From the NCBI RefSeq assembly GCF_013623775.1, contig NZ_JABFAM010000020.1, positions 1 through 64,000 of the forward strand: a DNA stretch of 64,000 nucleotides. The letters run 5' to 3'. A program made the translations under genes and the position numbers. Within the stretch, counting starts at the first letter, position 1. Every line of letters starts with the position of its first letter. Below, in pieces: positions 36,481-45,297 of the stretch. The DNA comes from Rufibacter sp. XAAS-G3-1. Its GTDB lineage: Bacteria; Bacteroidota; Bacteroidia; Cytophagales; Hymenobacteraceae. Under the pieces are notes generated by a model. The model was not told where the DNA came from, did no database searches, and was given only the letters and a program-made list of their open reading frames with translations.

Positions 36481-37548
36481 CTACTCTAGCATGATCGCTT
36501 CCGTCTCCACATCTTCACTTTCGAAAAAGGCCGCTACCTCGTTCTGCAGGGCTTTCAGCACGTAATCAGCCACATTCTTTACCTTGGCCGTATCGATGGA
36601 CCCGGTCAGCATGGCGGCTTTGGTGTGGAGCGGGTTGATGGTCTCCTCGTTGAGGATCATATACAACGCCTTCAGGTGGTGGTCCTTGAATTGGTGGTGC
36701 GTCTTGCACCAGTTGATCAGCTGGTCGCTTTTCGCATCATAGATCTTCCGCTCCTGCTCGGTCATGATCTTGATGATCTTAAAGTTGAGGTGGGTGACCT
36801 CTTTCCCTTTTTTCTCCACCTCCGCCATTTCAAACCAGCAATCCGCCTTCTCAAACAGTTCATCGTAAGCCGGCTTGATCACCCGCTTGTACAGGTCTTT
36901 GTACTCGGCATACCGGTCCCCGATGCCAAGCATCTTCCGGAAGTCCGCATACGGGATCCGCAGGCCACCCTTCCGTTTCCAGCTGCTGATGAGGATGTAG
37001 ATCCGAAACGTATACTTGTTGTTGGACTGGTTCACGATCTCGTACATGAACTTGGACCAGCCTGGTTTGGTGTCCAGGAGATACTTGGCAATGGGTTTCT
37101 CGATTTCGATGATGACTTCCCGGGAATACTTCTCCTTCGGGATGTAGGCCGTGAACAGGCCCTTGACCACCCAGTACTCTTTGCCCGATTCCGGGTCCCG
37201 GGCATCCAGCTCCACGGGAATGGCGGCGATCTTGCGCATCGCCATCTTGAGTTCATTGTATTTATCGGGGGTTACCCCGAACTTCTTGATGGGAATGGTC
37301 AAGCGGATGCTGTCACCCTTGCTGCGCTGGAACAGGTTCAGTTGCTCTACCTCCTTGCCTTGGATCACCTCTTCCATGTGGCCCTGCAATTCCACCAGGA
37401 TCGACAGGAAGACCCGGAGCTGCAGGACGGTAAAGTCATACCCCATCTTGGTGACCTTGTTGGGCTGCTTGATCCAGGTCATGGTATCCGGCAGTTTCAC
37501 CACCCCCGTCCTTTTGTTGCCCTTGCCTTTCTTATCAACTGTTGACAT
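36481..37548 (-). CDS. Plasmid replication initiator, Rep_3 superfamily
   Basis: A 355-residue initiator with tandem winged-helix domains. I start at ATG 37548 (MSTVDKKGKGNKRTG); longer frames run into the resolvase gene. MTWIKQPNKVTKMGYDFTVLQLR is the N-terminal part, and YEIVNQSNNKYTFRIYILISSWKRKGGLRIPYADFRKMLG is the signature second-wing region of Bacteroidota Rep_3 proteins. The iterons it should bind lie just beyond its stop codon. The start overlaps the end of the resolvase gene by 14 bp, so the two are translated together. The last 15 residues are strongly acidic. Confidence 0.93.
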   Translation of the reverse strand: MSTVDKKGKGNKRTGVVKLPDTMTWIKQPNKVTKMGYDFTVLQLRVFLSILVELQGHMEEVIQGKEVEQLNLFQRSKGDSIRLTIPIKKFGVTPDKYNELKMAMRKIAAIPVELDARDPESGKEYWVVKGLFTAYIPKEKYSREVIIEIEKPIAKYLLDTKPGWSKFMYEIVNQSNNKYTFRIYILISSWKRKGGLRIPYADFRKMLGIGDRYAEYKDLYKRVIKPAYDELFEKADCWFEMAEVEKKGKEVTHLNFKIIKIMTEQERKIYDAKSDQLINWCKTHHQFKDHHLKALYMILNEETINPLHTKAAMLTGSIDTAKVKNVADYVLKALQNEVAAFFESEDVETEAIMLE

Positions 37549-38164
37549 ATGCCGTGCCCTTTGTGTTGGTGGTAGACTTTTCCCAGCCCTTAATTTCGAT
37601 TCCCTCCAGCCGGAGGTATTTGTAGATGGTAGCGGTGCTGCGGATCTGCAGCGCCTCCTGGATCTCCGTGATGGTGCTGCCCGCCTTGTAAAGCTTGGAC
37701 GCGCTGGAGGCCTTCCGTTTGGCCTTCTCTGACAAGCCGGGGGTACGCCCCCCCTTTCTCCCCCGTGCCCGGGCCGAGGCGAGGCCTGGGGAGGTGTCCT
37801 CCTTGATCCAGTCAGCCTGCAGCTCGGCCAGGGAGGCGAACATGCGGAAAATGAAGCGACCCATGCTGGAGCTGGTGTCGATGGCATCCGTCAAACTGAC
37901 CAGGTCAATGCCCCTTTCCTCCAGCTCCCCCATCAGCTTGATGAGGTGGTTGAAGTTCCGGCCCAAACGGTTGAGTTTGTAGATGACCAACTGGTCCCCC
38001 TTCCGGAGTACTTTTAGCAACTGGGTCAGCTCGGGCCGGTCTGCCTTGCGCCCGGTGACCTTCTCCTGGAAGATCTGCTCACAGCCGTATTTCTCCAGGG
38101 CATCTACCTGCCGGTCCAACTTTTGGTCTACCGTGGAGACGCGCGCGTACCCTATCTTTGCCAT
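37535..38164 (-). CDS. Serine resolvase with altered E-helix motif
   Basis: A 209-residue Tn3/Hin-type serine recombinase. The catalytic Ser is in YARVSTVDQ, and LNRLGRNFNHL supplies the active-site arginines. At the E-helix where most members read like F-x-x-E-R-x-x-I-x-E-R-T, this protein reads ELQADWIKEDTSPGL, so the usual second arginine is Asp; the enzyme may be impaired or use another residue. The ARARGRKGG hinge and C-terminal HTH (GSTITEIQEALQIRSTATIYKYL) are intact. It overlaps the rep gene and probably resolves plasmid multimers at the palindromes upstream. Confidence 0.88.
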   Translation of the reverse strand: MAKIGYARVSTVDQKLDRQVDALEKYGCEQIFQEKVTGRKADRPELTQLLKVLRKGDQLVIYKLNRLGRNFNHLIKLMGELEERGIDLVSLTDAIDTSSSMGRFIFRMFASLAELQADWIKEDTSPGLASARARGRKGGRTPGLSEKAKRKASSASKLYKAGSTITEIQEALQIRSTATIYKYLRLEGIEIKGWEKSTTNTKGTAYVNS

Positions 38165-38200
38165 TTTTCAAGAAACTCAATAAAGTCCCAATATATGAAA

Positions 38201-38303
38201 TTTGTTTAAACAAAAGGCAATCCTGAAAGGGAAAACCGGGGGTTTATGGTGGGGTCAGGGGAAGAACCGGATTTTCATTTATACGATCGTTTAAATGAAA
38301 ATC
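38201..38303. promoter_or_regulatory. Palindromic sites upstream of the resolvase gene (candidate res region)
   Basis: Two palindromes lie within 140 bp of the resolvase start. The first, TTTGTTTAAACAAA (38201-38214), is perfect. The second spans 34 bp (38270-38303): arms GATTTTCATTTA and TAAATGAAAATC pair perfectly around a centre TACGATCGTT whose inner eight bases are also palindromic. Size and position fit a resolvase crossover/accessory site; one palindrome may also be the operator for the resolvase-rep operon. Confidence 0.65.
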
Positions 38304-38423
38304 TGAACAGATGTAAACTGGAATAATAGGTAGGTAAATCTTCAAGGCTGCACACGATACAAATATCCTCTACTTAGCAACTAGAGGATATGGAAGAAAC
38401 CCGCTGATGGGTTCCAACTACGG

Positions 38424-38606
38424 TTAGTGGTTTTGATACTCCAAGGGGGAGCTCACCCCTTCGTAAAGCAAAAGCTTACCGGTAACTGATGCCAAGAAGC
38501 CATGTTCTAGACTTTTAACTGGAGTCCGCTTGTTCGCCCGTTCACCAGGCTGATGATGTTTTTTTTTGCGGCGGCGGTCCTTGGCGTTTTTACTGAAATC
38601 CGCCAT
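38424..38606 (-). CDS. Small basic protein of unknown function
   Basis: A 60-residue frame with a very basic N-terminal half (NAKDRRRKKKHHQPGERANKR), which could bind nucleic acid, and a neutral C-terminal half. No family is recognised and it could be a chance frame. The sequence from 38607 to 39062 shows no other gene. Confidence 0.35.
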   Translation of the reverse strand: MADFSKNAKDRRRKKKHHQPGERANKRTPVKSLEHGFLASVTGKLLLYEGVSSPLEYQNH

Positions 38607-39062
38607 ACATATTTTTTCCCCTAGTAAGGCTGCTGGCAGTGCATCCGACTGTAGAACAGCAGGTCTGTGATACCGAGCCGCCCCATGCTACGACGATAAA
38701 CTAGCAGTGTCCGCTTGCATAATGACATGCTTGATATGGTACTAGGGCGCAAGCTTAGACCCTAAGAAGACATTCCCCGGGGACATTGAATATCTTAATT
38801 ATCGCAGTCCATCGTATTCCGCAGTACGGCTAAGTCCAAGATACTGGCTAGGGTTCTGGATTAACGTCCAACGACATCAGGAAGGGAACAGGTGCTTCTA
38901 GAACGAGTATCCGAAATCAACCTAAAACCAAGGCAAAGGCCTTTATGAACATAAGCGCTGAAATATCCGTAGCAGTTGCTAGTGCAACCGTGTTTGGCTT
39001 TCCGAGGGAATACAAAGATCAGTCACCCCCAAATTAAGCAAGATGCTTTTTAAAATGCTTTT

Positions 39063-40016
39063 ATGGCTCAAGGCACAATAATTTCACTGGGTAGCGTCAA
39101 CGCAGATTTCCAGGTCCGGGTAGATGAGAAGCCGGGGAATACGACCACCCTGCTAGGGCATGACTTCCTGCGGCTCAGCGGAGGGAAAGGAGCTAACGTG
39201 GCCTTTTTGGCTTGTCATTTGGGGGCTTCCGCCTCCCTGATCGCGCACGTGGGCGATGATGACCTGCAGGAGCAGGCCTTAAGGCCACTCCGGGAGAAGG
39301 GAATTGACTTAGAAGGGGTAAAATCCGTTAAAAACCAACCTACCGGGGTATCCATGATCGCTGTTTCCCCAGACGGGAAGAAACAGATCATACTGGCTCC
39401 CAATGCCAACGATGTTTGGGAAGAGAGCGACGCGGACGGGGTGCAGGAGGCCCTTGAGCAGGCACCGGAGGGATCAGTCCTGGTGGTGGATTACGAGGTA
39501 GCCGCTTTCATCGTGGTGAGAGCCATCAAGGCCGCCAAAAAAAGGAACTTCCCGGTCATCCTTGACCCCTCGCCCTACGACCGGGTAGACCGGAAACTCC
39601 TCTCCCAGGTCGATTACCTGGTACCTGACGACTCCGAGACAGAAGGCCTAACCGGTATTCTGCCAGACTCCGTGGAAAACGCAAAAAAGGCCGCCTTGAA
39701 ATTAAGGGAGGAGGGCGTGGCCAATGTGCTGGTAAAGATGAAGGACGGGGGCTGCGTGGCGGCAACGAAGGAATTTATCCTGCACATTCCCCCTGTTCCG
39801 GCGGAAGCGGTAGACACCACCGGGGCCGGCGATGCCTTTGCGGGGGCGCTCTCTGTTGCGGTGCTGGAGAATCGCCCCTTAAAGGAGGCGGCCTGCTTTG
39901 CCTCCTCCGCTTCCTTGGCGGCTATCACGGGGTATGGCTCCCAGCCAGCTTATCCCAACAGGGAGCAGATAGGTCACTATTTTGACCAGGTTTTCGGAAA
40001 AATCCAGGAGCTTTGA
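39063..40016 (+). CDS. PfkB-family carbohydrate kinase (ribokinase-like)
   Basis: A 317-residue sugar kinase. LRLSGGKGANVAFLACHLGA near residue 38 is the first PfkB signature (substrate side), and VDTTGAGDAFAGAL near residue 255 is the second, with the catalytic Asp and the anion-hole glycines. The stop codon TGA overlaps the ATG of the GH65 gene by one base (TGATG), so the two are coupled. Ribose or a similar sugar is the default substrate; the link to a disaccharide phosphorylase suggests a sugar released from that enzyme, but this is inference. Confidence 0.9.
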   Translation: MAQGTIISLGSVNADFQVRVDEKPGNTTTLLGHDFLRLSGGKGANVAFLACHLGASASLIAHVGDDDLQEQALRPLREKGIDLEGVKSVKNQPTGVSMIAVSPDGKKQIILAPNANDVWEESDADGVQEALEQAPEGSVLVVDYEVAAFIVVRAIKAAKKRNFPVILDPSPYDRVDRKLLSQVDYLVPDDSETEGLTGILPDSVENAKKAALKLREEGVANVLVKMKDGGCVAATKEFILHIPPVPAEAVDTTGAGDAFAGALSVAVLENRPLKEAACFASSASLAAITGYGSQPAYPNREQIGHYFDQVFGKIQEL

Positions 40017-42346
40017 TGGGCATTGACAAGAAATCGGTAAATGCCTGGTGCATCCATTTTGACCACTATGATCCCGAGGACGAAGGGCGCCGCGAGTCCC
40101 TCCTGGCTCTTGGCAACGGGTTATTGGTGTCCAGGGCCGCGGCTCCGGAGTCCAAAGATGATCCGATCCACTATCCGGGTACGTACCTGGTGGGCTGCTA
40201 CAACGAGCTGACCACCCATATCCAGGGAAAGGACGTGCGGAACGAATCCATGGTGAACCTGCCCAACTGGTTGCCCCTTTCCTTTAAGGTGAACGGCGGC
40301 GATTGGTTCTCTCTGGAGAAAGTCACCATACAGACCTACAGCCAAACCCTGGACCTACAGCAGAGTCTGCTCACCCGGCAAGTGCTATTCACTGATGGCC
40401 AAGGACAAGAGACCTTGCTGAACGAGCGTCGGTTCGTGAGCATGGCTGACCCTCATCTGATGGGGTTGGCCCTTGAAGTAACCGCCAAGAATTGGACAGG
40501 CACCCTCGAGGTGGCCTCTGGCTTAGACGGGCGTGTCTTCAACAACAAGGTGAAAAGGTACTCTCCCTACAACCGGCACCACCTGCAGGTCTCTCATGCC
40601 GGGGTCTGGGGCGAGGACGGCATGGAGCTTCTCTCCAGCACTTCCCAATCCAAGACCACCATTGCTCTGGCCGCCCGCACGCAGGTACGGAAAGGTGAGT
40701 TGCAGGCGGACCTTACTCGGGAAGAGAAATTGGAGCCTGACCAAGTGTTCACCTATTACCAGGTACCTCTGGAAGAAGGTGAATGTGTGGCCATCGAGAA
40801 AATAGCCGCTCTTTACTCTTCCCTCAACTACCCCCCGGAGGAATGCCGGCCCAAAGCCTGCAAGTCTCTCCAGCTGGCATCCGGGTTTGAAAAGCTGTTG
40901 GAGGCCCATACAAAGGCTTGGGAGCATCTCTGGCGCAAATGCCAGTTCGAGACAGAGGACCAGCAGCAACTGCGTTTCTTCCGGCTGCATATCTTCCAGA
41001 TCCTGCAGAACTTCTCCCCGCATACGGTGGGGATTGATGCCGGGGTGGCCCCCAGCGGCTGGCAGGGCGAGGAGTACAACGGGCAGGTGTTCTGGGATGA
41101 GTTATTTGTGTTTCCGTTCCTCACGTTCCATTTTCCGGAATCCGCCCGCTCCCTGCTGCGGTACCGCTACCGGAGGCTAGGGGCCGCCAGGCAGATGGCC
41201 CAACAGGACGGCTATGCGGGGGCCATGTTTCCCTGGCGCAGCGCCAGCGACGGGCATGAGGAAACACCCTCTTTCCAGCTGAACCTGCTTTCCGGCCGTT
41301 GGATGGAAGACCATACCTGCCTACAGCGCCACATCGGGGCCATCATCGCCTACAACGTCTGGTACTACGTGCAGGTCACCGGGGATGAGGAGTTCCTGGC
41401 GGAGTGCGGGGCCGAGCTGTTTCTGGAGATCGCCCGCTTCTGGGCCAGTATCGCCCAACTCAACCCAGCCACAGGAAGGTACGAGATCCATGGGGTGGCC
41501 GGTCCGGATGAGTACCACACCCTGCACCCGCAGACCCAGAAACCGGGCCTAAGCAACAACACCTACACCAATGTGATGGCGGTTTGGGTGCTCAGCCAAG
41601 CCGAGCCACTCCTGGGGCAACTCCCTCCCAACCGCCAGCAGGAGTTGCAGGATAAGCTGAAGCTTACCCCTGAAGAGTTTGAGTTGTGGGACACCATCAG
41701 CCGAAAGATGCGCATCGTTTTTAACCCAGACGGTACCCTATGTCAATTTGAGGGGTTTGATCAGCTTAGGGAATTTGACATTGAGGAATTTAGAGTAAAG
41801 CACGGGAAGGAGCGGCTGGATTGGGCGCTGGAAGCAATGGGAGATTCGGTGCAGCGGTACCGGGTAGCCAAACAGGCGGACACGCCCCTGCTCCTGTATC
41901 TTTTCAGCCCCGCGGAGGTAATCTCATTGCTGGACCAGCTAGGCTATCATATGGACGAGGACTTACTGCTGCGCACGTTGGAGCGGCATCTTTCTTTCAC
42001 CTCGCACGAGTCCACCCTTTCCAGGGTGGTGTACGCGGGCGCCTATGCCCATTTTGACTTGGCCACTTCCTGGGACTTCTTTTGGGAGGCGCAGCAGGTG
42101 GATTGGTCCCCGGAGGACAAAGGCACCGCCGAAGGCATCCACTTGGGGCCCATGGGCGGCACGCTGGCTGTTCTGCAGCACCATTACCTAGGCTGGAAAG
42201 TGCGAGCGGAGGAATTGGAGGCAAACCCTTCCTTGCCTGATTCCCTTGCTTGGGTAAACTTTTCGGTGTGCTTCAGGAACAGCGACCTTTTGTGTAAGGC
42301 TGTCAATAGCGACGGACATTCCCTCTTTTTGGGCAGGCAGGCCTAA
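40016..42346 (+). CDS. Glycoside hydrolase family 65 phosphorylase
   Basis: A 776-residue GH65 enzyme (maltose/trehalose/kojibiose phosphorylase family). The N-terminal beta-sandwich carries LALGNGLLVSRAA; the (alpha/alpha)6 barrel has FWDELFVFPFL and GAMFPWRSASDGHEETP, and the general acid Glu is in GVAGPDEYHTL near residue 500. The phosphate-binding end (HLGPMGGTLAVLQHHYLG) is present. It would split an alpha-glucobiose with phosphate to beta-glucose 1-phosphate and a sugar. The exact substrate cannot be read from the sequence. A beta-phosphoglucomutase, the usual partner, is absent; a PfkB kinase is found instead. Confidence 0.92.
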   Translation: MGIDKKSVNAWCIHFDHYDPEDEGRRESLLALGNGLLVSRAAAPESKDDPIHYPGTYLVGCYNELTTHIQGKDVRNESMVNLPNWLPLSFKVNGGDWFSLEKVTIQTYSQTLDLQQSLLTRQVLFTDGQGQETLLNERRFVSMADPHLMGLALEVTAKNWTGTLEVASGLDGRVFNNKVKRYSPYNRHHLQVSHAGVWGEDGMELLSSTSQSKTTIALAARTQVRKGELQADLTREEKLEPDQVFTYYQVPLEEGECVAIEKIAALYSSLNYPPEECRPKACKSLQLASGFEKLLEAHTKAWEHLWRKCQFETEDQQQLRFFRLHIFQILQNFSPHTVGIDAGVAPSGWQGEEYNGQVFWDELFVFPFLTFHFPESARSLLRYRYRRLGAARQMAQQDGYAGAMFPWRSASDGHEETPSFQLNLLSGRWMEDHTCLQRHIGAIIAYNVWYYVQVTGDEEFLAECGAELFLEIARFWASIAQLNPATGRYEIHGVAGPDEYHTLHPQTQKPGLSNNTYTNVMAVWVLSQAEPLLGQLPPNRQQELQDKLKLTPEEFELWDTISRKMRIVFNPDGTLCQFEGFDQLREFDIEEFRVKHGKERLDWALEAMGDSVQRYRVAKQADTPLLLYLFSPAEVISLLDQLGYHMDEDLLLRTLERHLSFTSHESTLSRVVYAGAYAHFDLATSWDFFWEAQQVDWSPEDKGTAEGIHLGPMGGTLAVLQHHYLGWKVRAEELEANPSLPDSLAWVNFSVCFRNSDLLCKAVNSDGHSLFLGRQA

Positions 42347-42397
42347 GGAAAAATCCTTGGCGGATGGCAATTGAGCGGCAAGGATTTAATTCTGCTA

Positions 42398-42553
42398 TCA
42401 ATCCTCTCCGTATCCCTTTACCAGGAAGTTCTCGGAGCAGAACCGATTCAGGGCATACATATAGGCCTCGTAGAAGCTCCCGAACCCGCTAATGGCAGTA
42501 CCGTCTTTCACGACATAAAACCGGGGTGAGGTACTTTTCGGTCTTCTCTTCAT
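42398..42553 (-). CDS. Small unknown protein, 51 residues
   Basis: Start ATG 42553 gives MKRRPKSTSPRFYVVKDG, then GFGSFYEAYMYALNRFCSEN, ending VKGYGED. It is too short for the usual gene callers, but codon use (GC-rich third positions) matches its neighbours. It looks like the small single-domain proteins common on Bacteroidota plasmids. No function is assigned. Confidence 0.5.
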   Translation of the reverse strand: MKRRPKSTSPRFYVVKDGTAISGFGSFYEAYMYALNRFCSENFLVKGYGED

Positions 42554-42646
42554 CTAGGTTTTGGAATAAATTGTTTGCAAGGGACAGGTGCGGGGGCATT
42601 GGGGTAGACGTGAAACGTAGGGCAAGGTTTCACACTTATTTTACGT

Positions 42647-43138
42647 TTACCGTTCCCCGAGTCTTCTGACGCTACTATCCAACAGCGAGACGAAGAACTT
42701 GAACTGGGGAAGGGAGAAAGGCTCTCCTTGGGAGAGCCGGCCCAGACCAAAGATTACGGCTTTGGATTCAAACTCCTCAAAGAGGATGCTCAGCAAAGCC
42801 AGGTGGTTCCGCTCCGCCTCTCCCTCCGGGGAGAATTCATAGGGCGAAAGGTCCCGGACGGTGATTCTCTTGACAGGATCGGCCAGGCTCTGAACCCAGA
42901 GGGTCCGCTCCACATACAGCCTCCTCTCGTCCAGGGTAAGGCGGATTCCCGGCTGGGCCTTGGTGATGCGAAGATACTTCTCCAAAGCGTCCGGGGGCAG
43001 GTTACGCTGCGGATCATCAAAGAGCCCGAAGGCCATCCCCAGGATGTTCTCGCTCAGGCCATCGTACCTTTCCGCCTCCACCTCCAGCTCCAAGGCCAGG
43101 GCCCAGAGAGCCAGGCTGATCTCTTCCACTTTTCGCAT
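42647..43138 (-). CDS. Unknown protein, paralogue of the 49.9-kb gene
   Basis: A 163-residue soluble protein. I start at ATG 43138 (MRKVEEISLALWALALELE), because this opening matches the start of the unknown gene at 49876-50325 (MKKLEAIRVALHDLAEELE) and both share an internal YLRITKAQPGIRL / YHIKPRIRV segment. The earlier ATGs add a poorly conserved stretch. The N-terminal helix is amphipathic; the middle is beta-rich; the end is a helical bundle. Function unknown. Confidence 0.6.
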   Translation of the reverse strand: MRKVEEISLALWALALELEVEAERYDGLSENILGMAFGLFDDPQRNLPPDALEKYLRITKAQPGIRLTLDERRLYVERTLWVQSLADPVKRITVRDLSPYEFSPEGEAERNHLALLSILFEEFESKAVIFGLGRLSQGEPFSLPQFKFFVSLLDSSVRRLGER

Positions 43139-43374
43139 ACTTATCTTTTTCTTTACCAAGGATTTACAACTCATAATCGTATGAAGATGTTTCACCACGG
43201 CTTCAAATACAGGGTAAATTCTAGGAGGTATTTGTACCTCATTCCAATACATTAGAACAGCTGAGTAGCTCTTCAACCTACTTCCATTCTAAAAACCTAG
43301 GCTTACACAACATCCTTCCGCAAGCAACCATAGCGCCTGTTCCAAGTAAAAGACTAAACACCAACACCAAAACG

Positions 43375-43614
43375 ATGGAACTACTGAAATTCAAAACCAA
43401 CATCGGCCAGGAGGATGAGATAGGCAAAGTCGCTCCTTACCTGGATAGGGTAGCGGAGGTTAGCAAATGGAAGGTGGACACCGAAACAGAGGATAATATA
43501 CTGAGCGTCTCAGGCGACAACCTGGATCCCCAGAAAGTCAAGAACGCCGTGGGGGAAGCCGGGTTCAGTGCCGAGCTGCTCCGGGTGCTGGGCATTGGCG
43601 GGGAGGAGTTATGA
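43375..43614 (+). CDS. Small HMA-like protein without the metal-binding CxxC
   Basis: A 79-residue protein with the beta-alpha-beta-beta-alpha-beta pattern of heavy-metal-associated domains (LLKFKTNIG, KVDTETEDNILSVSG, PQKVKNAVGEAGFSAELL). The usual CxxC metal site is replaced by GQED, so it should not bind copper in the usual way. Such proteins are common in Bacteroidota and of unknown role. A clear terminator follows. Confidence 0.7.
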   Translation: MELLKFKTNIGQEDEIGKVAPYLDRVAEVSKWKVDTETEDNILSVSGDNLDPQKVKNAVGEAGFSAELLRVLGIGGEEL

Positions 43615-43644
43615 TCTGAACGGTCGAATTTTTACCTATAAAGA

Positions 43645-43691
43645 AAACCGTCTGCCTATAGAAGCAAGAATTGCATAGGCAGACGGTTTGT
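43645..43691 (+). terminator. Terminator after the HMA-like gene
   Basis: Perfect 15-bp arms, AAACCGTCTGCCTAT and ATAGGCAGACGGTTT, form a hairpin with a 15-base loop, 31 bp after the stop codon. The A and T tails on the two sides let it also serve the convergent gene at 43775. Confidence 0.85.
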
Positions 43692-43774
43692 TTATGAAGG
43701 CACTGCTAGGGTACTATGTCCTGTTTTCGGCATTTCAAGAAAATCAGCCCTATAACAGAAAAGTGGCTTTATAA

Positions 43775-44782
43775 TCAGCTTTGACTTTCCGCCAAGGGTA
43801 CCCTGAAGATATGGAAGTCCAGCCCCGAGATGTCGCCCACCGCCTCATGGATGCGCGAGGTGGTGAAGTAGAAATTGTCGTGCTGGTCTATGGTGAAGGT
43901 GTCGGGCCACTTCACTTCTTTCCCTTCCACCAAGGTCCTCAGCTCACCATCCGGGGTGCGGCACATGATCGCGTTCTTTTCAAGGTCACCTAAATAGAGG
44001 TTTCCGTGCCGGTCAAAAATCATTCCGTCCGGGGCCGTTGTCTTGCCCAGGTTCTCCACCTGTGAGGCCAGGGCAGCGGCATCCAAAGACGTATCATTCA
44101 AGGCCGCGGCAGGAACCCGGTACAGCGTATAGCCGGTAAGGGCATGATAGTAGAGGTACGTTCTGTCATTGGAAAGCGCGATGCCGTCTGCGTGCATGCT
44201 TGGCTTCTCACCGTCTTTCACCCAACGCTCGCCCTCCACGGTTAGCCACACGTCCTCTGATTTGGTAGAGGGATGGTCGTCCAGCAGGCGGCGAGGCACG
44301 CCGGTTTCCAGGTCCAGCACAATGATGGCCCCTATTCCAGACTCAGTGATGTAGATCTTGCCCGCCTCCCGGTCAATGCGCAGGTCGTTGAGGTAAGACT
44401 TCTCCGGCGCGATGGCTTTGTCAAAGGCCCAGTTGTTTTTAAGTGTGTTGGACTCCAGGTCAAACTCGTAGAGCATGGCGTTGCCCACCACCCCCTTCAT
44501 CATGGGGCTGGCCGGGTCCAATACAAAAAGGGAGTCTCCGTTCGCCACTACCGACTGCACGCAAGTGAAGGTGTTGGGCTCCGGCTGTCCGTGCCAGGCG
44601 TTCCAGGCCTCATCCGGGTAGGCTCGGTATTGGCCATTCGCTTGTACTTCCACCACGGAGAATGGGATATCGTTGTGCCACCGGGGGAAGTTGGCGAACA
44701 GTCTTCCCGTCTGGCTGATGGTGACGCCCGTTATTTGGGCTCCTTTGAAGGTGGCTATGTTGGTGAGGTTAGCAGTGGCCAT
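43775..44782 (-). CDS. Major royal jelly/yellow-family beta-propeller protein
   Basis: A 335-residue protein starting MATANLTNIATFKGAQITGV. It fits the bacterial branch of the royal jelly/yellow family (six-bladed propeller), with SQTGRLFANFPRWHNDIPFSVVEV, LYEFDLESN, YLNDLRIDREAGKIYITES and DGIALSNDRTYLYYHALTG. No signal peptide, so it should be cytoplasmic. The family has lactonase-like relatives; the reaction is unknown. I use ATG 44782 and not 44806 because the added eight residues look non-coding. Confidence 0.85.
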   Translation of the reverse strand: MATANLTNIATFKGAQITGVTISQTGRLFANFPRWHNDIPFSVVEVQANGQYRAYPDEAWNAWHGQPEPNTFTCVQSVVANGDSLFVLDPASPMMKGVVGNAMLYEFDLESNTLKNNWAFDKAIAPEKSYLNDLRIDREAGKIYITESGIGAIIVLDLETGVPRRLLDDHPSTKSEDVWLTVEGERWVKDGEKPSMHADGIALSNDRTYLYYHALTGYTLYRVPAAALNDTSLDAAALASQVENLGKTTAPDGMIFDRHGNLYLGDLEKNAIMCRTPDGELRTLVEGKEVKWPDTFTIDQHDNFYFTTSRIHEAVGDISGLDFHIFRVPLAESQS

Positions 44783-44917
44783 GGTTTGCTTTGAAGGTCC
44801 TTGCAATATTACTTATCAGGATAGAAAATGGTTATGGGCGTCCAGCCTAAGCGAGCAATATCTTTCAATTAAGTGATAAAAGAGCATCGTTTATGGCTTA
44901 GGTGTAGACGGTAAATA

Positions 44918-45010
44918 TCAATCAACAGACATTCTGAGTTGGGCCCACAGTAGAAATCCCCCTATCACCAGAATCAAAGCCATACCCAAATCAAATAATA
45001 ATTCCATCAT
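44918..45010 (-). CDS. Tiny single-span membrane protein
   Basis: A 30-residue frame, MMELLFDLGMALILVIGGFL then a short polar tail ending RMSVD, is one transmembrane helix. It starts at ATG 45010, 228 bp upstream of the royal-jelly-type gene on the same strand. Very short membrane proteins are real in many bacteria, but this could be chance. Confidence 0.35.
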   Translation of the reverse strand: MMELLFDLGMALILVIGGFLLWAQLRMSVD

Positions 45011-45297
45011 CCTTACCTTAAGTACATATCATACGGGACTTGTAGGAAAAGTCATTGGATTACCCTTCTATTTCTGACCTAATTGCTTCATAGAAGTATA
45101 GGAATTATCCACAGTATCCGCTTTGTGTCCCAACAGAAATTTAGCGGAAGATATCGCTACAGGCATAGGCTGGGGAAAAGGCAAGTTTCTGTTTTCCATT
45201 GGGATAGATGTCAAGCACCTTGAATCTTAAGCCCTTACCATACGTAGAACTTTTCTCAGAGCATTTAGCAAGAATCTACACATTTTATCCAGAAAGC

